Source: an uncultured Coprococcus sp.
Lineage (GTDB): Bacteria > Bacillota > Clostridia > Lachnospirales > Lachnospiraceae
Direction of reading: 5' to 3'
Assembly (NCBI GenBank): GCA_934247115.1
Contig: CAKQIY010000013.1
Coordinates: 1-62,120, forward strand
DNA: 62,120 nucleotides
In this document: piece by piece, positions 17,391 through 26,571 of the stretch
Layout: each line of letters starts with the position of its first letter
Position numbering within the stretch: position 1 is the first letter of the stretch
The notes under the pieces: model-generated
The model's input: the letters and a program-made list of their open reading frames with translations, nothing else
The model's database searches: none
What the model was told of the DNA's origin: nothing
Program-made: the position numbers and the translations under genes

Positions 17391-18606
17391 ACCGGAACTG
17401 CTGGTCCCTGCAGGGGGACTGGATACGCTTAAAGTGGCTGTGGATTACGGTGCAGACGCAGTGTATATAGGAGGAAGGGCATTCGGCCTCAGGGCCAAGG
17501 CTGACAATTTCTCCATAGAAGAGATGAAGGCTGGTGTGAGCTATGCCCACGAGCGCGGTGCAAAGGTGTACGTGACAGCGAATATATTCGCGCACAATTA
17601 TGACCTTGATGGCATAAGAGGATATTTTGCTGAGCTCAAGGATACCGGTGTCGATGCTGTCCTTGTATCGGATCCGGGAGTGTTCACCATAGCCCGTGAG
17701 GTTATGCCGGATATGGAGCTTCATATCAGCACACAGGCCAACAACACCAACTACATGACATATAGATTCTGGTACGATCACGGTATCAGAAGAGTGGTAT
17801 CAGCCAGGGAGCTTTCCCTTGCCGAGATATCAGAGATCAGGGCGAATATACCGGATGACATGGAGATAGAGTCATTTATCCATGGAGCCATGTGTATATC
17901 CTACTCCGGAAGATGCCTCCTGAGCAATTACTTCACCGGAAGAGATGCGAATCATGGCGCGTGCACCCATCCTTGCAGATGGAAGTATTCCATAGTGGAG
18001 GAGACCAGACCGGGAGAGTACATGACGGTGAACGAGGATGACAGAGGAACCTATATATTCAATTCCAAGGATCTCTGCATGATAGAATATGTTCCTGAGA
18101 TGGTGGCTGCCGGGATAGACAGCCTGAAGATCGAGGGAAGAATGAAGACCGCGCTGTATGTGGCAACCGTTGCCAGAACATACAGACAGGCTATGGATGA
18201 TTACTTCGAGTCGGAAGAGAAGTACAGGGGTAATATGGACTATTACAAGAGCGAGATAGCCAAATGCACCTACAGGCAGTTCACGACAGGGTTCTACTTC
18301 GGCAAGACTGATTCTGACTCACAGATATACGACAGCAACACCTATGTGAAGAATTACACATATATAGGAACTGTGAGATCTGTTACGGATGACGGACTGG
18401 TGTGCTTCGAACAGAAGAACAAATTCTCAGTTGGTGAGAAGCTTGAAGCCATGGGCTTTGGCGGAGATAATATAGAGTGTACGGTGACTGTTATATACGA
18501 TGAGGATGGGGTATGTATGGAATCAGCTCCACATCCTAAGCAGAAGCTTCAGGTCAGACTGGATAAGGAACTGACTGCCGGAATGATCATAAGAAGAAAA
18601 GAGTAG
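17371..18606 (+). CDS. trhP: Peptidase U32 family protein, probable tRNA hydroxylation protein TrhP
   Basis: A 411-residue U32 family protein. Typical signatures are ELLVPAGGLDTLKVAVDYGADAVY at the start, the cluster-like cysteine motif SYSGRCLLSNYFTGRDANHGACTHPCRW and the segment IEGRMKTALYVATVARTYR. Members act in prephenate-dependent 5-hydroxylation of U34 in tRNA. Position after trmR supports that role. Bacillus has two adjacent paralogues (YrrN and YrrO); here there is only one, of the longer YrrO type. Start is one of two adjacent ATGs (17371 or 17374) inside the 3-prime end of trmR. Confidence 0.88.
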   Translation: MMRREGKPELLVPAGGLDTLKVAVDYGADAVYIGGRAFGLRAKADNFSIEEMKAGVSYAHERGAKVYVTANIFAHNYDLDGIRGYFAELKDTGVDAVLVSDPGVFTIAREVMPDMELHISTQANNTNYMTYRFWYDHGIRRVVSARELSLAEISEIRANIPDDMEIESFIHGAMCISYSGRCLLSNYFTGRDANHGACTHPCRWKYSIVEETRPGEYMTVNEDDRGTYIFNSKDLCMIEYVPEMVAAGIDSLKIEGRMKTALYVATVARTYRQAMDDYFESEEKYRGNMDYYKSEIAKCTYRQFTTGFYFGKTDSDSQIYDSNTYVKNYTYIGTVRSVTDDGLVCFEQKNKFSVGEKLEAMGFGGDNIECTVTVIYDEDGVCMESAPHPKQKLQVRLDKELTAGMIIRRKE

Positions 18607-18611
18607 ATTAC

Positions 18612-18646
18612 AGAGGATGCCATGGCTAACAGTCGAGGCATCCTCT
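18612..18646. terminator. Inverted repeat between trhP and sigK (possible bidirectional terminator)
   Basis: AGAGGATGCC (18612-18621) pairs perfectly with GGCATCCTCT (18637-18646). The loop contains the sigK stop codon, so the right arm is coding for the sigK C terminus. No immediate T tract follows on either strand, so termination efficiency is doubtful. Confidence 0.45.
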
Positions 18647-19249
18647 TAGCTTGCTGAGGGCCTTTTTCTCTATTCTGGAGACATAGGATCTGGAGATGCG
18701 GAGCAGACCTGCCACCTCCTTCTGGGTGAGTGGGGCATAGCCGGTCAGTCCGTATCTGAGACTGATGATGCGCTGCTCCCTGGGTGTCAGGAGCCCTGAT
18801 ATGCATCCGGGCAGGGCTGCTAGCTGGTCATTGCTTATCATTTTGTCCAGCGGACACGCGCTGGAGGCACTGATGATATCCATGATGACGATCTCGTTGC
18901 CCTCCTTGTCGGTTCCTATGGGCTCGTATATGGACACCTCCCGGGCTTTTTTCTTCTCCTGACGGAGCGCCATGAGCATTTCATTCTCTATGCACTTGGC
19001 GGCGTAACCTGCCAGACGACAGCCTTTGTCAGGCTTGTAGCTGTCGATGGCCTTTATCAGCCCTATGGTGCCTATGGATATCAGATCTTCAGTATCCCTC
19101 ACGGCTGAGTTGTATTTCCTGGCAATGTGAGCTACCAGACGCAGATTGTATTCTATGAGAGCACTTCTGGCAGAGAGATCGCCGGACATATATCTGCTGA
19201 TATATAGCTTTTCTTCATCGGGAGTTAGTGGGTTCTTGAATGCTTCCAT
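18626..19249 (-). CDS. sigK: Sporulation RNA polymerase sigma factor SigK
   Basis: A 207-residue sigma-70 family protein. Region 2 (NLRLVAHIARKYN, EDLISIGTIGLIKAID) and the SigK-typical segment VSIYEPIGTDKEGNEI are clear. Region 4 (LTPREQRIISLRYGL, LRISRSYVSRIEKKALSKL) follows. SigK directs late mother-cell transcription. The reading frame is uninterrupted, with no skin-type element. The protein begins directly with MEAFKNPLTPDEEKL and so lacks the cleavable pro-sequence found in Bacillus pro-SigK. A TTG six codons upstream is in frame, but the ATG at 19249 has GGGAG at proper distance. Confidence 0.9.
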   Translation of the reverse strand: MEAFKNPLTPDEEKLYISRYMSGDLSARSALIEYNLRLVAHIARKYNSAVRDTEDLISIGTIGLIKAIDSYKPDKGCRLAGYAAKCIENEMLMALRQEKKKAREVSIYEPIGTDKEGNEIVIMDIISASSACPLDKMISNDQLAALPGCISGLLTPREQRIISLRYGLTGYAPLTQKEVAGLLRISRSYVSRIEKKALSKLRGCLDC

Positions 19250-19390
19250 ACCTGGGTTCTCCCGCAATATTTACCAGTGGGTCTTGTTATATGATATGTC
19301 TATTGTGCAGAAATAGTGCTTATCCACCCTGTAAAAGCGACAAGTATTGCCAAATGTGCAAAAAAACATATGAAAAATATGTACAAAATG

Positions 19391-19419
19391 TTTAAAATGT
19401 GAAAATACTGTGATATAAT
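19391..19419 (+). promoter_or_regulatory. Probable promoter of the type IV pilus operon
   Basis: TTTAAA (19391-19396), 17-base spacer, then TATAAT (19414-19419) preceded by TG in the extended -10 position. It lies 69 bases before pilB in the divergent sigK/pilB interval. Confidence 0.65.
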
Positions 19420-19487
19420 GCAGTTTAGGTATTTGTATAATTCTGTTAATTCGGAGAGATTAAGAGATCGAGGAGGATATTTAGAGA

Positions 19488-21230
19488 ATGCGATTGAGCG
19501 TGGGACGTAAGAAGATCAGAATTGGAGATGTCCTTGTAGCAGCGGGGGCCATCACAGAGGAACAGCTCCAGGAAGGACTTGCAAAGCAGAAGGAGACTGG
19601 CAGAAAGCTGGGAAACGCCCTGGTTGATCTGGGATTCATAAGTAACGATATGTTGATCACGGTACTTACAACCCAGTTGGGAATTGATTACATAGAGCTG
19701 AAGGGCGCGAAGATAGAGGATAAGGTCATACACATGGTGCCGGAGGCCATGGTTACCAAGTATCAGGCTATTCCTATAGAGATAGACCCTGACAACCCGA
19801 ACATCCTCAAGGTAGCTATGGCAGATCCTATGGATATCATGGCTATGGATGATATAGGACTTGTCACCAACCTTCAGGTTGAACCGATGCTTGCCTCGGA
19901 GGAAGGCATCAAGAATGCCATAGACAAGTATTACGGAAGTGCCCAGGCCATGGAGGCTGCGGAGGCCTACAGACAGGAGCAGGCGAATGCACTTGGCGGC
20001 GATGATGATGAAGAGGGCAATGACGAGATAGACAACTCGCCTATCGTTCTCCTCGTAAAGCAGATCATAGAAGGTGGAGTAAGACAGAGAGCATCAGATA
20101 TACATATAGAGGCGCTGGAGAACAGCGTAAGAGTAAGATACAGGATCGATGGTGCGCTGAAGCAGGTTATGTCATATGACCTGAGTATCCTTGCAGGTAT
20201 CACAGCGCGTATCAAGATCATCGGTGGAATGGATATAGCCGAGAAGAGAAAGCCTCAGGATGGCCGTATCACCATCATGGTCGATAGAAGAGAGTTTGAT
20301 GTCCGTGTATCTATACTTCCAACCGTGTTCGGAGAGAAGACGGTTATGAGACTTACATCCAAGGACGGTCTGACCAAACCGAAGAGTGCCCTTGGTTTCG
20401 ATGCAGAGCAGGAGAAGGTATTCGACAACATCCTGAGCAACCCACATGGAATCATCCTTGTTACGGGTCCTACAGGATCGGGCAAATCAACCACACTGTA
20501 CACCTCACTCAGCGAGCTCAACACAGAGGATGTTAACATCATCACCGTTGAGGACCCTGTCGAGGCGAACATCAACGGTATCAATCAGGTACAGGTTAAC
20601 AACAAAGCGGACATGACATTCGCGGCAGCCCTCAGATCCATCCTTCGTCAGGATCCGGATATCATCATGATAGGAGAGATCCGAGATGGTGAGACAGCTG
20701 GTATAGCCGTACAGGCCGCTATCACCGGACATCTGGTTGTATCTACACTGCATACGAACTCGGCAGCTTCGACCATCACCCGTCTGATAGATATGGGTAT
20801 TGAGTCGTATATAGCCGGTGATGCCGTTGTCGGAGTTATCGCACAGAGACTTGTCCGAAGACTCTGTACCACATGCAAGCAGCCTAGACTGGTTGAAGAC
20901 GATGAGAGAGCACAGCTTGGAATTCCGGAGGATGAGGAGGATGTGATCATCTATGAGCCACAGGGATGTCCTCTCTGCAACGATACCGGATATTCAGGAC
21001 GTATCGGTGTGTACGAGATGATGCCTGTATCGAGAGCGCTTCAGGCAGTCATAGCTTCGGGCGCTACAGCAGATGTCATAGAGAAGCAGGCTCTGAAGGA
21101 AGGTATGCTCACACTGAAGATGGGAGCTGCCAAGCATGTTGTGGATGGTATCACATCCATAGCAGAGATGAACAAGATCGTACACAGTACAGTGACCGTA
21201 GCCGAGGGAGTGGATATGGGCGAGCTGTAA
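19488..21230 (+). CDS. pilB: Type IV pilus assembly ATPase PilB
   Basis: A 580-residue GspE/PilB ATPase. It has an N-terminal MshEN-type domain (RIGDVLVAAGAITEEQLQEGL), which in some PilB relatives binds cyclic di-GMP, and a catalytic domain with Walker A GPTGSGKSTTLYTS (near 325), Asp box ITVEDPVE, Walker B IIMIGEIRDGETA and His box STLHTNSAAS. The tetracysteine zinc site is CTTC near 460 and CPLC near 494. It powers pilin polymerisation at the cytoplasmic face. It is the first gene of a pilus locus that continues with pilT and pilC. Confidence 0.96.
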   Translation: MRLSVGRKKIRIGDVLVAAGAITEEQLQEGLAKQKETGRKLGNALVDLGFISNDMLITVLTTQLGIDYIELKGAKIEDKVIHMVPEAMVTKYQAIPIEIDPDNPNILKVAMADPMDIMAMDDIGLVTNLQVEPMLASEEGIKNAIDKYYGSAQAMEAAEAYRQEQANALGGDDDEEGNDEIDNSPIVLLVKQIIEGGVRQRASDIHIEALENSVRVRYRIDGALKQVMSYDLSILAGITARIKIIGGMDIAEKRKPQDGRITIMVDRREFDVRVSILPTVFGEKTVMRLTSKDGLTKPKSALGFDAEQEKVFDNILSNPHGIILVTGPTGSGKSTTLYTSLSELNTEDVNIITVEDPVEANINGINQVQVNNKADMTFAAALRSILRQDPDIIMIGEIRDGETAGIAVQAAITGHLVVSTLHTNSAASTITRLIDMGIESYIAGDAVVGVIAQRLVRRLCTTCKQPRLVEDDERAQLGIPEDEEDVIIYEPQGCPLCNDTGYSGRIGVYEMMPVSRALQAVIASGATADVIEKQALKEGMLTLKMGAAKHVVDGITSIAEMNKIVHSTVTVAEGVDMGEL

Positions 21231-21367
21231 GACATATGTCAGAAGCGCATATATGTCAGGCGTGTGTCGCGAAGAGCTCGTACAGATATGATATATAATG
21301 AGATTTATATATAAAGAAGTAAGATGAAATTATTTAATGCAAAAAGGGAAAGGAAGGGAACAAAGGT

Positions 21368-22429
21368 ATGTTAGATATGAAGGAACTGCTTGCCTTCTCG
21401 GTTGAGGCGAAGGCATCAGATGTTCATATAGCTGTAGGTATACCACCTAAGCTCAGAATCAACGGTAAGCTCACGGAGGTGGAGGTCCCGCCACTGTCAC
21501 CGGCGGACGCAGCCGAGGCGATAGGATCGACCATGAAGGACCGCCACAAGGCTATACTTCAGGACAGAGGAGAGGTCGACTTCTCCTTCGATTCACCTGA
21601 GACAGGCCGTTTCCGTGTGAATGTATTCATGGACAGAGGCAACATGGCAGCAGCCTACAGACGAGTAGAGACACAGATACCGAGACCGGATCAGCTCGGA
21701 ATACCCAGAGAGGTTGTAGAACTCTACAAGAGAAAGAGAGGTCTGGTGCTTGTAACAGGACCTACAGGATCAGGAAAGTCAACCACACTCGCTTCTATTA
21801 TCAATAAGGCGAATGAGAATCTGACAGACCATATCATCACACTGGAGGATCCTATAGAGTATATCCACCATCACAACAAGGCCATCGTCAATCAGCGAGA
21901 GGTTGGTATGGATACACTGAGTTATGCGAATGCACTCCGTGCAGCACTCCGTGAGGATCCTGATATCATCCTCGTAGGAGAGATGCGAGACCTTGAGACG
22001 ATCTCCACAGCCATCACCGCTGCAGAGACAGGACATCTGGTATTCTCCACACTGCATACCATCGGAGCTGCCAGTACGATCGACCGTATCATAGATATAT
22101 TCCCAACCAACCAGCAGCAGCAGGTAAGAGTTCAGCTGGCCATGGTCCTTGAGGGAGTTATATCACAGTCACTTCTTCCTATAGCAAGTGGCAATGGACG
22201 AGTTGCCGCGTTCGAGGTTATGCTTGCATCACCTGCTATACGAAGCCTGATACGAGAGGCCAAGACACATCAGATCCAGTCAACTATACAGACGAGCAGG
22301 TCGCTGGGAATGGTAACCATGGATGACTCACTGTATGAATTGTTCGCATCAGGAACGATCACCAGAGAGACGGCCATGACATATGCTCAGGATCAGCAGT
22401 ACCTGAGAAAGAAGATCAACGGACAGTAG
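21368..22429 (+). CDS. pilT: Type IV pilus retraction ATPase PilT
   Basis: A 353-residue PilT. Walker A is GPTGSGKSTTLASI (near 130), Asp box ITLEDPIEYIHHH, Walker B ILVGEMRDLETIS and His box STLHTIGAASTIDR. The C-terminal PilT signature is present as SPAIRSLIREAKTHQI (classical form AIRNLIRE). It has no zinc site, unlike PilB. Its presence suggests that the pili retract, so twitching motility or DNA uptake is possible. It follows pilB by 137 bases. Confidence 0.96.
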   Translation: MLDMKELLAFSVEAKASDVHIAVGIPPKLRINGKLTEVEVPPLSPADAAEAIGSTMKDRHKAILQDRGEVDFSFDSPETGRFRVNVFMDRGNMAAAYRRVETQIPRPDQLGIPREVVELYKRKRGLVLVTGPTGSGKSTTLASIINKANENLTDHIITLEDPIEYIHHHNKAIVNQREVGMDTLSYANALRAALREDPDIILVGEMRDLETISTAITAAETGHLVFSTLHTIGAASTIDRIIDIFPTNQQQQVRVQLAMVLEGVISQSLLPIASGNGRVAAFEVMLASPAIRSLIREAKTHQIQSTIQTSRSLGMVTMDDSLYELFASGTITRETAMTYAQDQQYLRKKINGQ

Positions 22430-22532
22430 ATCTGAAACATGGATAAATGTCTGATTATTTGGCAATATATGGAATAATGTACGAATGAAATTGTGAATAT
22501 ATCCCAAAAAATAACGTGCAAATAATTAAATG

Positions 22533-22575
22533 TTGATAAAGTTTAAGTAGTATAGTAAGATATTTTACATATAAT
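22533..22575 (+). promoter_or_regulatory. Possible promoter before pilC
   Basis: TTGATA (22533-22538), 17-base spacer, TAAGAT (22556-22561). A second -10-like TATAAT lies at 22570-22575. The 224-base gap between pilT and pilC is AT-rich and otherwise holds only a small GCGC/GCGC hairpin near 22592-22606. Confidence 0.4.
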
Positions 22576-22653
22576 TTATGTTGCAATCTTGCGCTTTTAA
22601 GGCGCGGACACATGAAAACGTAAGAATATTAAGATTGGGTCGGAGGAGAGACA

Positions 22654-23862
22654 ATGGCAGTATTTAATTACAAGGTTGTTGACAGAGATGGTAAGAACAA
22701 AAAAGGTACCATCGAGGCCCCTAACAGAGACGGTGCTGAGAAGAAGCTGAAGTCGGAAGGATACTCTATCATGAGTCTGACAGAGCAGAGCAGCCCGCTG
22801 GGGGGTATAGGATTTAAGAAGAAGGTCAAGTCCAGAGACCTGGGCGTCTTCTGTAAGCAGTTCTCGGCTGTTATCAAGGCTGGTGTTACTATCATATCGG
22901 CACTGGAGCTGATGGGGGATCAGATCGAGAACAAGACACTTAGAAAGGCGATAGCAGATGCCCGTACATATGTAGAGAAGGGCGGTACTCTTGCAGATGC
23001 TTTCAGAGTCAACCCTGATGTATTCCCACCTATCATGATCAACATGGTGGCAGCCGGCGAGATGTCCGGTAACCTGGAGATATGTCTTGACAGACTGGTG
23101 GAGCACTTCGAGAAGGATAATGCACTTACATCCAAGATCAAGGGTGCCATGACATATCCTATCGTGGTTCTCTGCGTTATGGTTATAGTTATCATAGTTG
23201 TGCTTGTGGCAGTTATTCCAAACTTCTCAAGCATGTTCGAAGAGATGGGAACACAGCTTCCACTTGCCACGCGTATTATGGTGGCTGCGGCAGATTTTGT
23301 AAAGTATAAGTGGTGGCTGCTGATCATCATCATTGCAGCTATAGTATTTGGAATCAAGTTCTTCAAGAAGACACCTTTCGGTGAACAGCTCTTCGCGAAT
23401 ATAGGACTTAAGGCGCCGATATTCGGTAACTTGAATGTGAAGACGGCATGTGCGAGATTTGCCAGAACCATGAGTACACTGATGGCGTCAGGTATATCCA
23501 TGATAGATGCCGTTGAGCAGGTTGCCAAGATGATGGACAATAAGATCATCAGAGATGGACTGATGGATGCGAAGGTTCAGGTGTCCAAGGGCGTGCCACT
23601 TTCAAAGCCGCTCAAGGATATGACGATGCTTCCACCTATGCTCTCAGCCATGACGAAGATCGGTGAGGAGACAGGAGATATAGAGGAGATGCTTAGCAAG
23701 GTTGCTGACTACTATGACGAGGAGGTTGAGGCTGCTACGAATGCACTTACAGCAGCTATGGAGCCTTTGATCATGGTGCTCCTTGCCGGAGTGGTAGGAA
23801 TGATAGTTGCGGCTGTATACGGACCTATCATGAGTATGTACAACGCATTGGATGGTGTATAA
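22654..23862 (+). CDS. pilC: Type IV pilus inner-membrane platform protein PilC
   Basis: A 402-residue GspF/PilC protein with two repeated cytoplasmic helical domains. The first contains VFCKQFSAVIKAGVTIISALEL and the second FARTMSTLMASGISMIDAVEQV. Three hydrophobic segments are visible (about 168-192, 222-242 and 370-395). PilC anchors the assembly ATPases and organises the growing pilus base. TCGGAGGAGA precedes the ATG. The first domain starts after an N-terminal beta region (MAVFNYKVVDRDGKNKKGTI). Confidence 0.95.
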   Translation: MAVFNYKVVDRDGKNKKGTIEAPNRDGAEKKLKSEGYSIMSLTEQSSPLGGIGFKKKVKSRDLGVFCKQFSAVIKAGVTIISALELMGDQIENKTLRKAIADARTYVEKGGTLADAFRVNPDVFPPIMINMVAAGEMSGNLEICLDRLVEHFEKDNALTSKIKGAMTYPIVVLCVMVIVIIVVLVAVIPNFSSMFEEMGTQLPLATRIMVAAADFVKYKWWLLIIIIAAIVFGIKFFKKTPFGEQLFANIGLKAPIFGNLNVKTACARFARTMSTLMASGISMIDAVEQVAKMMDNKIIRDGLMDAKVQVSKGVPLSKPLKDMTMLPPMLSAMTKIGEETGDIEEMLSKVADYYDEEVEAATNALTAAMEPLIMVLLAGVVGMIVAAVYGPIMSMYNALDGV

Positions 23863-24026
23863 GCCAGAATGTGAATGCCAGGAATGGTGATGTTCTGAAT
23901 GACCTGCAGTACATTACCTGTTAATAAATGATTAAGTTCGGTAGAACGAGGATGCCGGTTTAATATAGTGCGATGAGCACAATACAACAACAAACAATAC
24001 AGACAATCAAAAGGAGAGTAAAAACT

Positions 24027-24461
24027 ATGAAGAAGAACAACAAAGGTTTCTCATTAGTAGAGTTAATTATCGTTATTGCTATCATGGCAATCCTTGCTGG
24101 AGCACTTGCACCAGCCCTTATCAAGTACATCGCTAAGTCAAGAAGATCAACAGATGTATCAAACGCACAGACAATTGCAACAGCAGTTACAAATGCACTT
24201 TCAGTTGAGGCTGCTTATGATGACGCATCAGGAAATCAGTCATATACTGTAGCTGTTAATGGAACACAGCTTGGTACAGCTGATTCATTTGCTTCAGAGG
24301 TTACTAGTCAGCTCGGCGGAAGCAAGTATAAGCCAAAGTATGACAAGAATGCAACATTCTTTGTTCACCTTGGAGCAAACAAGGATCAGTTCCAGGTTGG
24401 AGTTACAGGTGGAACAAAGGAAGTTGTTCTTTATCCAGATGTTGATCCTGATTATAAGTAA
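24027..24461 (+). CDS. pilA: Major type IV pilin (class III prepilin)
   Basis: A 144-residue prepilin. The leader MKKNNKG is followed by the conserved FSLVELIIVIAIMAILAGAL helix, with Glu5 of the mature protein present, so cleavage and N-methylation at the Phe are expected. The remaining 110 residues form a small polar pilin head. An upstream in-frame ATG at 23973 would add 18 residues before the leader. I reject it because the ATG at 24027 has AAAGGAGA and gives a normal leader. Codon use (ACA, GCA, TCA, GGA) suggests high expression. It is the only short pilin here and therefore the likely major subunit. Confidence 0.92.
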   Translation: MKKNNKGFSLVELIIVIAIMAILAGALAPALIKYIAKSRRSTDVSNAQTIATAVTNALSVEAAYDDASGNQSYTVAVNGTQLGTADSFASEVTSQLGGSKYKPKYDKNATFFVHLGANKDQFQVGVTGGTKEVVLYPDVDPDYK

Positions 24462-24580
24462 AAAAGAATAAGCAAGTTTACTTATGATGTAAATAGCAAT
24501 AAGGCATAGACGATATTTGTTGTATGCAGTCCTCGTAGTGTATAAATAATTATCGCCTGTGCCTGATAATAAGAATGGTT

Positions 24581-24620
24581 ATTATAATAATTGAAAGATT
24601 TACTTTGATATTATTATAAT
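24581..24620 (+). terminator. A/T-rich hairpin downstream of the pilin gene
   Basis: ATTATAATAAT (24581-24591) pairs perfectly with ATTATTATAAT (24610-24620), and AAAG/CTTT pair inside. It lies 120 bases after pilA. It could end or stabilise the abundant pilin transcript; there is no long T tract. Confidence 0.4.
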
Positions 24621-24808
24621 GGATCATGAGGCTGGATACTAAAATCATTATGCGTATTCAGCCGTTCTTTGCAGTCAGCGGTTTATGTAAACAGATCGCA
24701 TGGCGGCAGCTAGCTTACTAAGAAGCTGGTACTTGTTTTTAGCGTATAACCTCTTTATAAAAGGGTCATTATACGGAGGGAATAAGCAATTAAAAGGGTG
24801 ACAGATTG

Positions 24809-24837
24809 TTGACCTTTATTTTATTAGACATTACTAT
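24809..24837 (+). promoter_or_regulatory. SigA-type promoter of the pilM-to-adhesin operon
   Basis: TTGACC (24809-24814), 17-base spacer, TACTAT (24832-24837). The start of transcription would give a leader of about 100 bases before pilM, containing the GACGCA hairpin. Confidence 0.7.
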
Positions 24838-24947
24838 GTCTGAATGATTTATGTAAATGGGGTGAACAGCGGTAAGCTGGTACTCAATGCGGACGCAGGC
24901 AATGCGTCTCCAGACAAAACTACTGATTAGCGAGGGAGGCTATTAAA

Positions 24948-26558
24948 ATGGCGAGTAATAACAAAGTTTTAACAATCGACATTACGAATGAAAGTATTAC
25001 AATCGTTGAAGTTACACCTTCAAATAAGAAGCAGTCAACGATACACAATGCGATCATCTTCGAGACACCTGAGGATGCCTATGAGGATGGCGTGATCAGA
25101 GACAAGGAGAGAGTGGCAGAGGCAATCAAGTCACAGCTCTCAGCAAATGGAATTACAAACAAGAACGCAATATTTGTTCTTACCTCTACAAAGATCGTTA
25201 ACAGAGAGGTCCTTGTGCCTTTCGTTAAGGAGAACAAAATCAAAGGAATTATTAATGCGAACTCATCAGAGTATTTCCCTGTTAATATAGAGGATTACGT
25301 AGTGTCTCACTCAGTTCTTGAGACAGTTACTGATGAAGAGAATAACAAACAACTTCGAGTGCTTGCAGTTGCAGCCCCTGAGAACATGGTCAGATCATAT
25401 TATGATCTTGCTGCCATGGCGGGACTTAAGGTAGTGGCACTTGATTATATCGGTAATGCAATGCTTCAGTTGATCAAGACTCAGACCACTGAGGCTATGA
25501 CTACTATGGTAATCCAGTTGGGCAGTGAATCTACAGTGCTCAACATAGTGAAAGGAGACACACTTCTCCTTCAGAGAACGGTTCCATACGGAACTAATGT
25601 TGTGGTGAATGAAGTGATGGATGCCAAGGGCGTGGATGCAACCACCGCTATGACTCTGCTTCAGAATGAGAGACTTCTCACAGTTGATTTCGATGACAAT
25701 GCGATCACAGGTGCGTTCAGGTATCTCATCAACAACATTGGTCGAGTTATGGATTTCTTTACATCTAAGAATCCAGACAAGCCTATTGATGATGTATTCC
25801 TCACAGGCGACGGAGCACTTATCAAAGGCATAGACGGACTCTTCAAGGTACAGCTTAATGTATCCACAAGAGTTATGGATACACTGTACAACATCAAGTT
25901 TGATCCAAAGATTGATCTCAAGATTTACAACCCTGTATATCTCACAGTTCCTATTGGAGCAGCATTTGATCCAATGGGATTTGAGCTTAGTGAGGCTGGA
26001 AGCAAGAATGTTTCAGCTGGAGTAGATACAACTCCACTTGTTATAGCGTTTCTCATACTCTCCGTTGTTATCGCAGGAGGTGTGACAGCGTATTCATTCA
26101 TTGCAAAGAATAAGGCTCAATCACAGCTTGATCAGGTGAACAGAGATATAGAGGCAATTAAGGATATTGAACAGATAGTTCAGGCTCATGATGCTGCGGA
26201 GAGTACATATATGGACGCTCAGAATATGTACAGCTACACAGAGAATCTCAACGAGAATGTTGGTACACTTATTACTGAACTTGAGGATAAGATGCCGAAG
26301 AGCATAAGTCTGAACAGTTTTACTTCATCATCTTCAGGTGTCAGCTTCACTGGAAATGCAAAGACATACGAGGATATAGCTGCTTTTGCAATAAACCTCA
26401 AGGAAATAGAGTGTATAGATAATACATTTATACAGGCTGTGACTGAGAATACGGAAGTTGAAGGCGGAACAGCAACTTATGATTTCACGGTATCATGTAT
26501 ATATAAGGATCAGACAGTTGATACAGAAGAAGCTACGGATGAAGTAGCAGTTCAGTAA
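24948..26558 (+). CDS. pilM: PilM-PilN fusion protein of the pilus alignment complex
   Basis: A 536-residue protein in two parts. Residues 1 to about 350 form an actin-like PilM domain, with phosphate-type loops near VLTIDITNESITIVEV and DVFLTGDGALIKGIDG. A single membrane segment follows (about 361-383, PLVIAFLILSVVIAGGVTAY), then a coiled coil (about 388-430) and a small extracytoplasmic domain, KSISLNSFTSSSSGVSFTGN and YEDIAAFAINLKEIE, characteristic of PilN. In most systems PilM is cytoplasmic and PilN a separate membrane protein. Here they are one chain, fixing a 1:1 ratio. GAGGGAGG precedes the ATG. Confidence 0.87.
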   Translation: MASNNKVLTIDITNESITIVEVTPSNKKQSTIHNAIIFETPEDAYEDGVIRDKERVAEAIKSQLSANGITNKNAIFVLTSTKIVNREVLVPFVKENKIKGIINANSSEYFPVNIEDYVVSHSVLETVTDEENNKQLRVLAVAAPENMVRSYYDLAAMAGLKVVALDYIGNAMLQLIKTQTTEAMTTMVIQLGSESTVLNIVKGDTLLLQRTVPYGTNVVVNEVMDAKGVDATTAMTLLQNERLLTVDFDDNAITGAFRYLINNIGRVMDFFTSKNPDKPIDDVFLTGDGALIKGIDGLFKVQLNVSTRVMDTLYNIKFDPKIDLKIYNPVYLTVPIGAAFDPMGFELSEAGSKNVSAGVDTTPLVIAFLILSVVIAGGVTAYSFIAKNKAQSQLDQVNRDIEAIKDIEQIVQAHDAAESTYMDAQNMYSYTENLNENVGTLITELEDKMPKSISLNSFTSSSSGVSFTGNAKTYEDIAAFAINLKEIECIDNTFIQAVTENTEVEGGTATYDFTVSCIYKDQTVDTEEATDEVAVQ

Positions 26559-26571
26559 GGAGGGTTACAAC

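Larger units (their letters stand above)
24462..24947 (+). other. 486-base non-coding interval with several hairpins before pilM
   Basis: No gene was found. Visible elements are an A/T-only hairpin (24581-24620, ATTATAATAAT pairing with ATTATTATAAT), a GCTGGATAC/GTATTCAGC hairpin (24631-24639 with 24654-24662), a CGTATAA/TTATACG hairpin (24743-24749 with 24769-24775), a promoter (24809-24837) and a GACGCA/TGCGTC hairpin (24892-24897 with 24903-24908). Two words, TTTATGTAAA (24682, 24848) and AAGCTGGTACT (24723, 24874), each occur twice in the same order. I do not recognise a known riboswitch. Confidence 0.7.

Noticed and set aside
24840..24930. Cyclic di-GMP riboswitch before pilM
   Set aside because: The context would fit, but I cannot find the conserved sequence blocks of class I (GEMM) or class II aptamers; the region is left as an unassigned structured leader.
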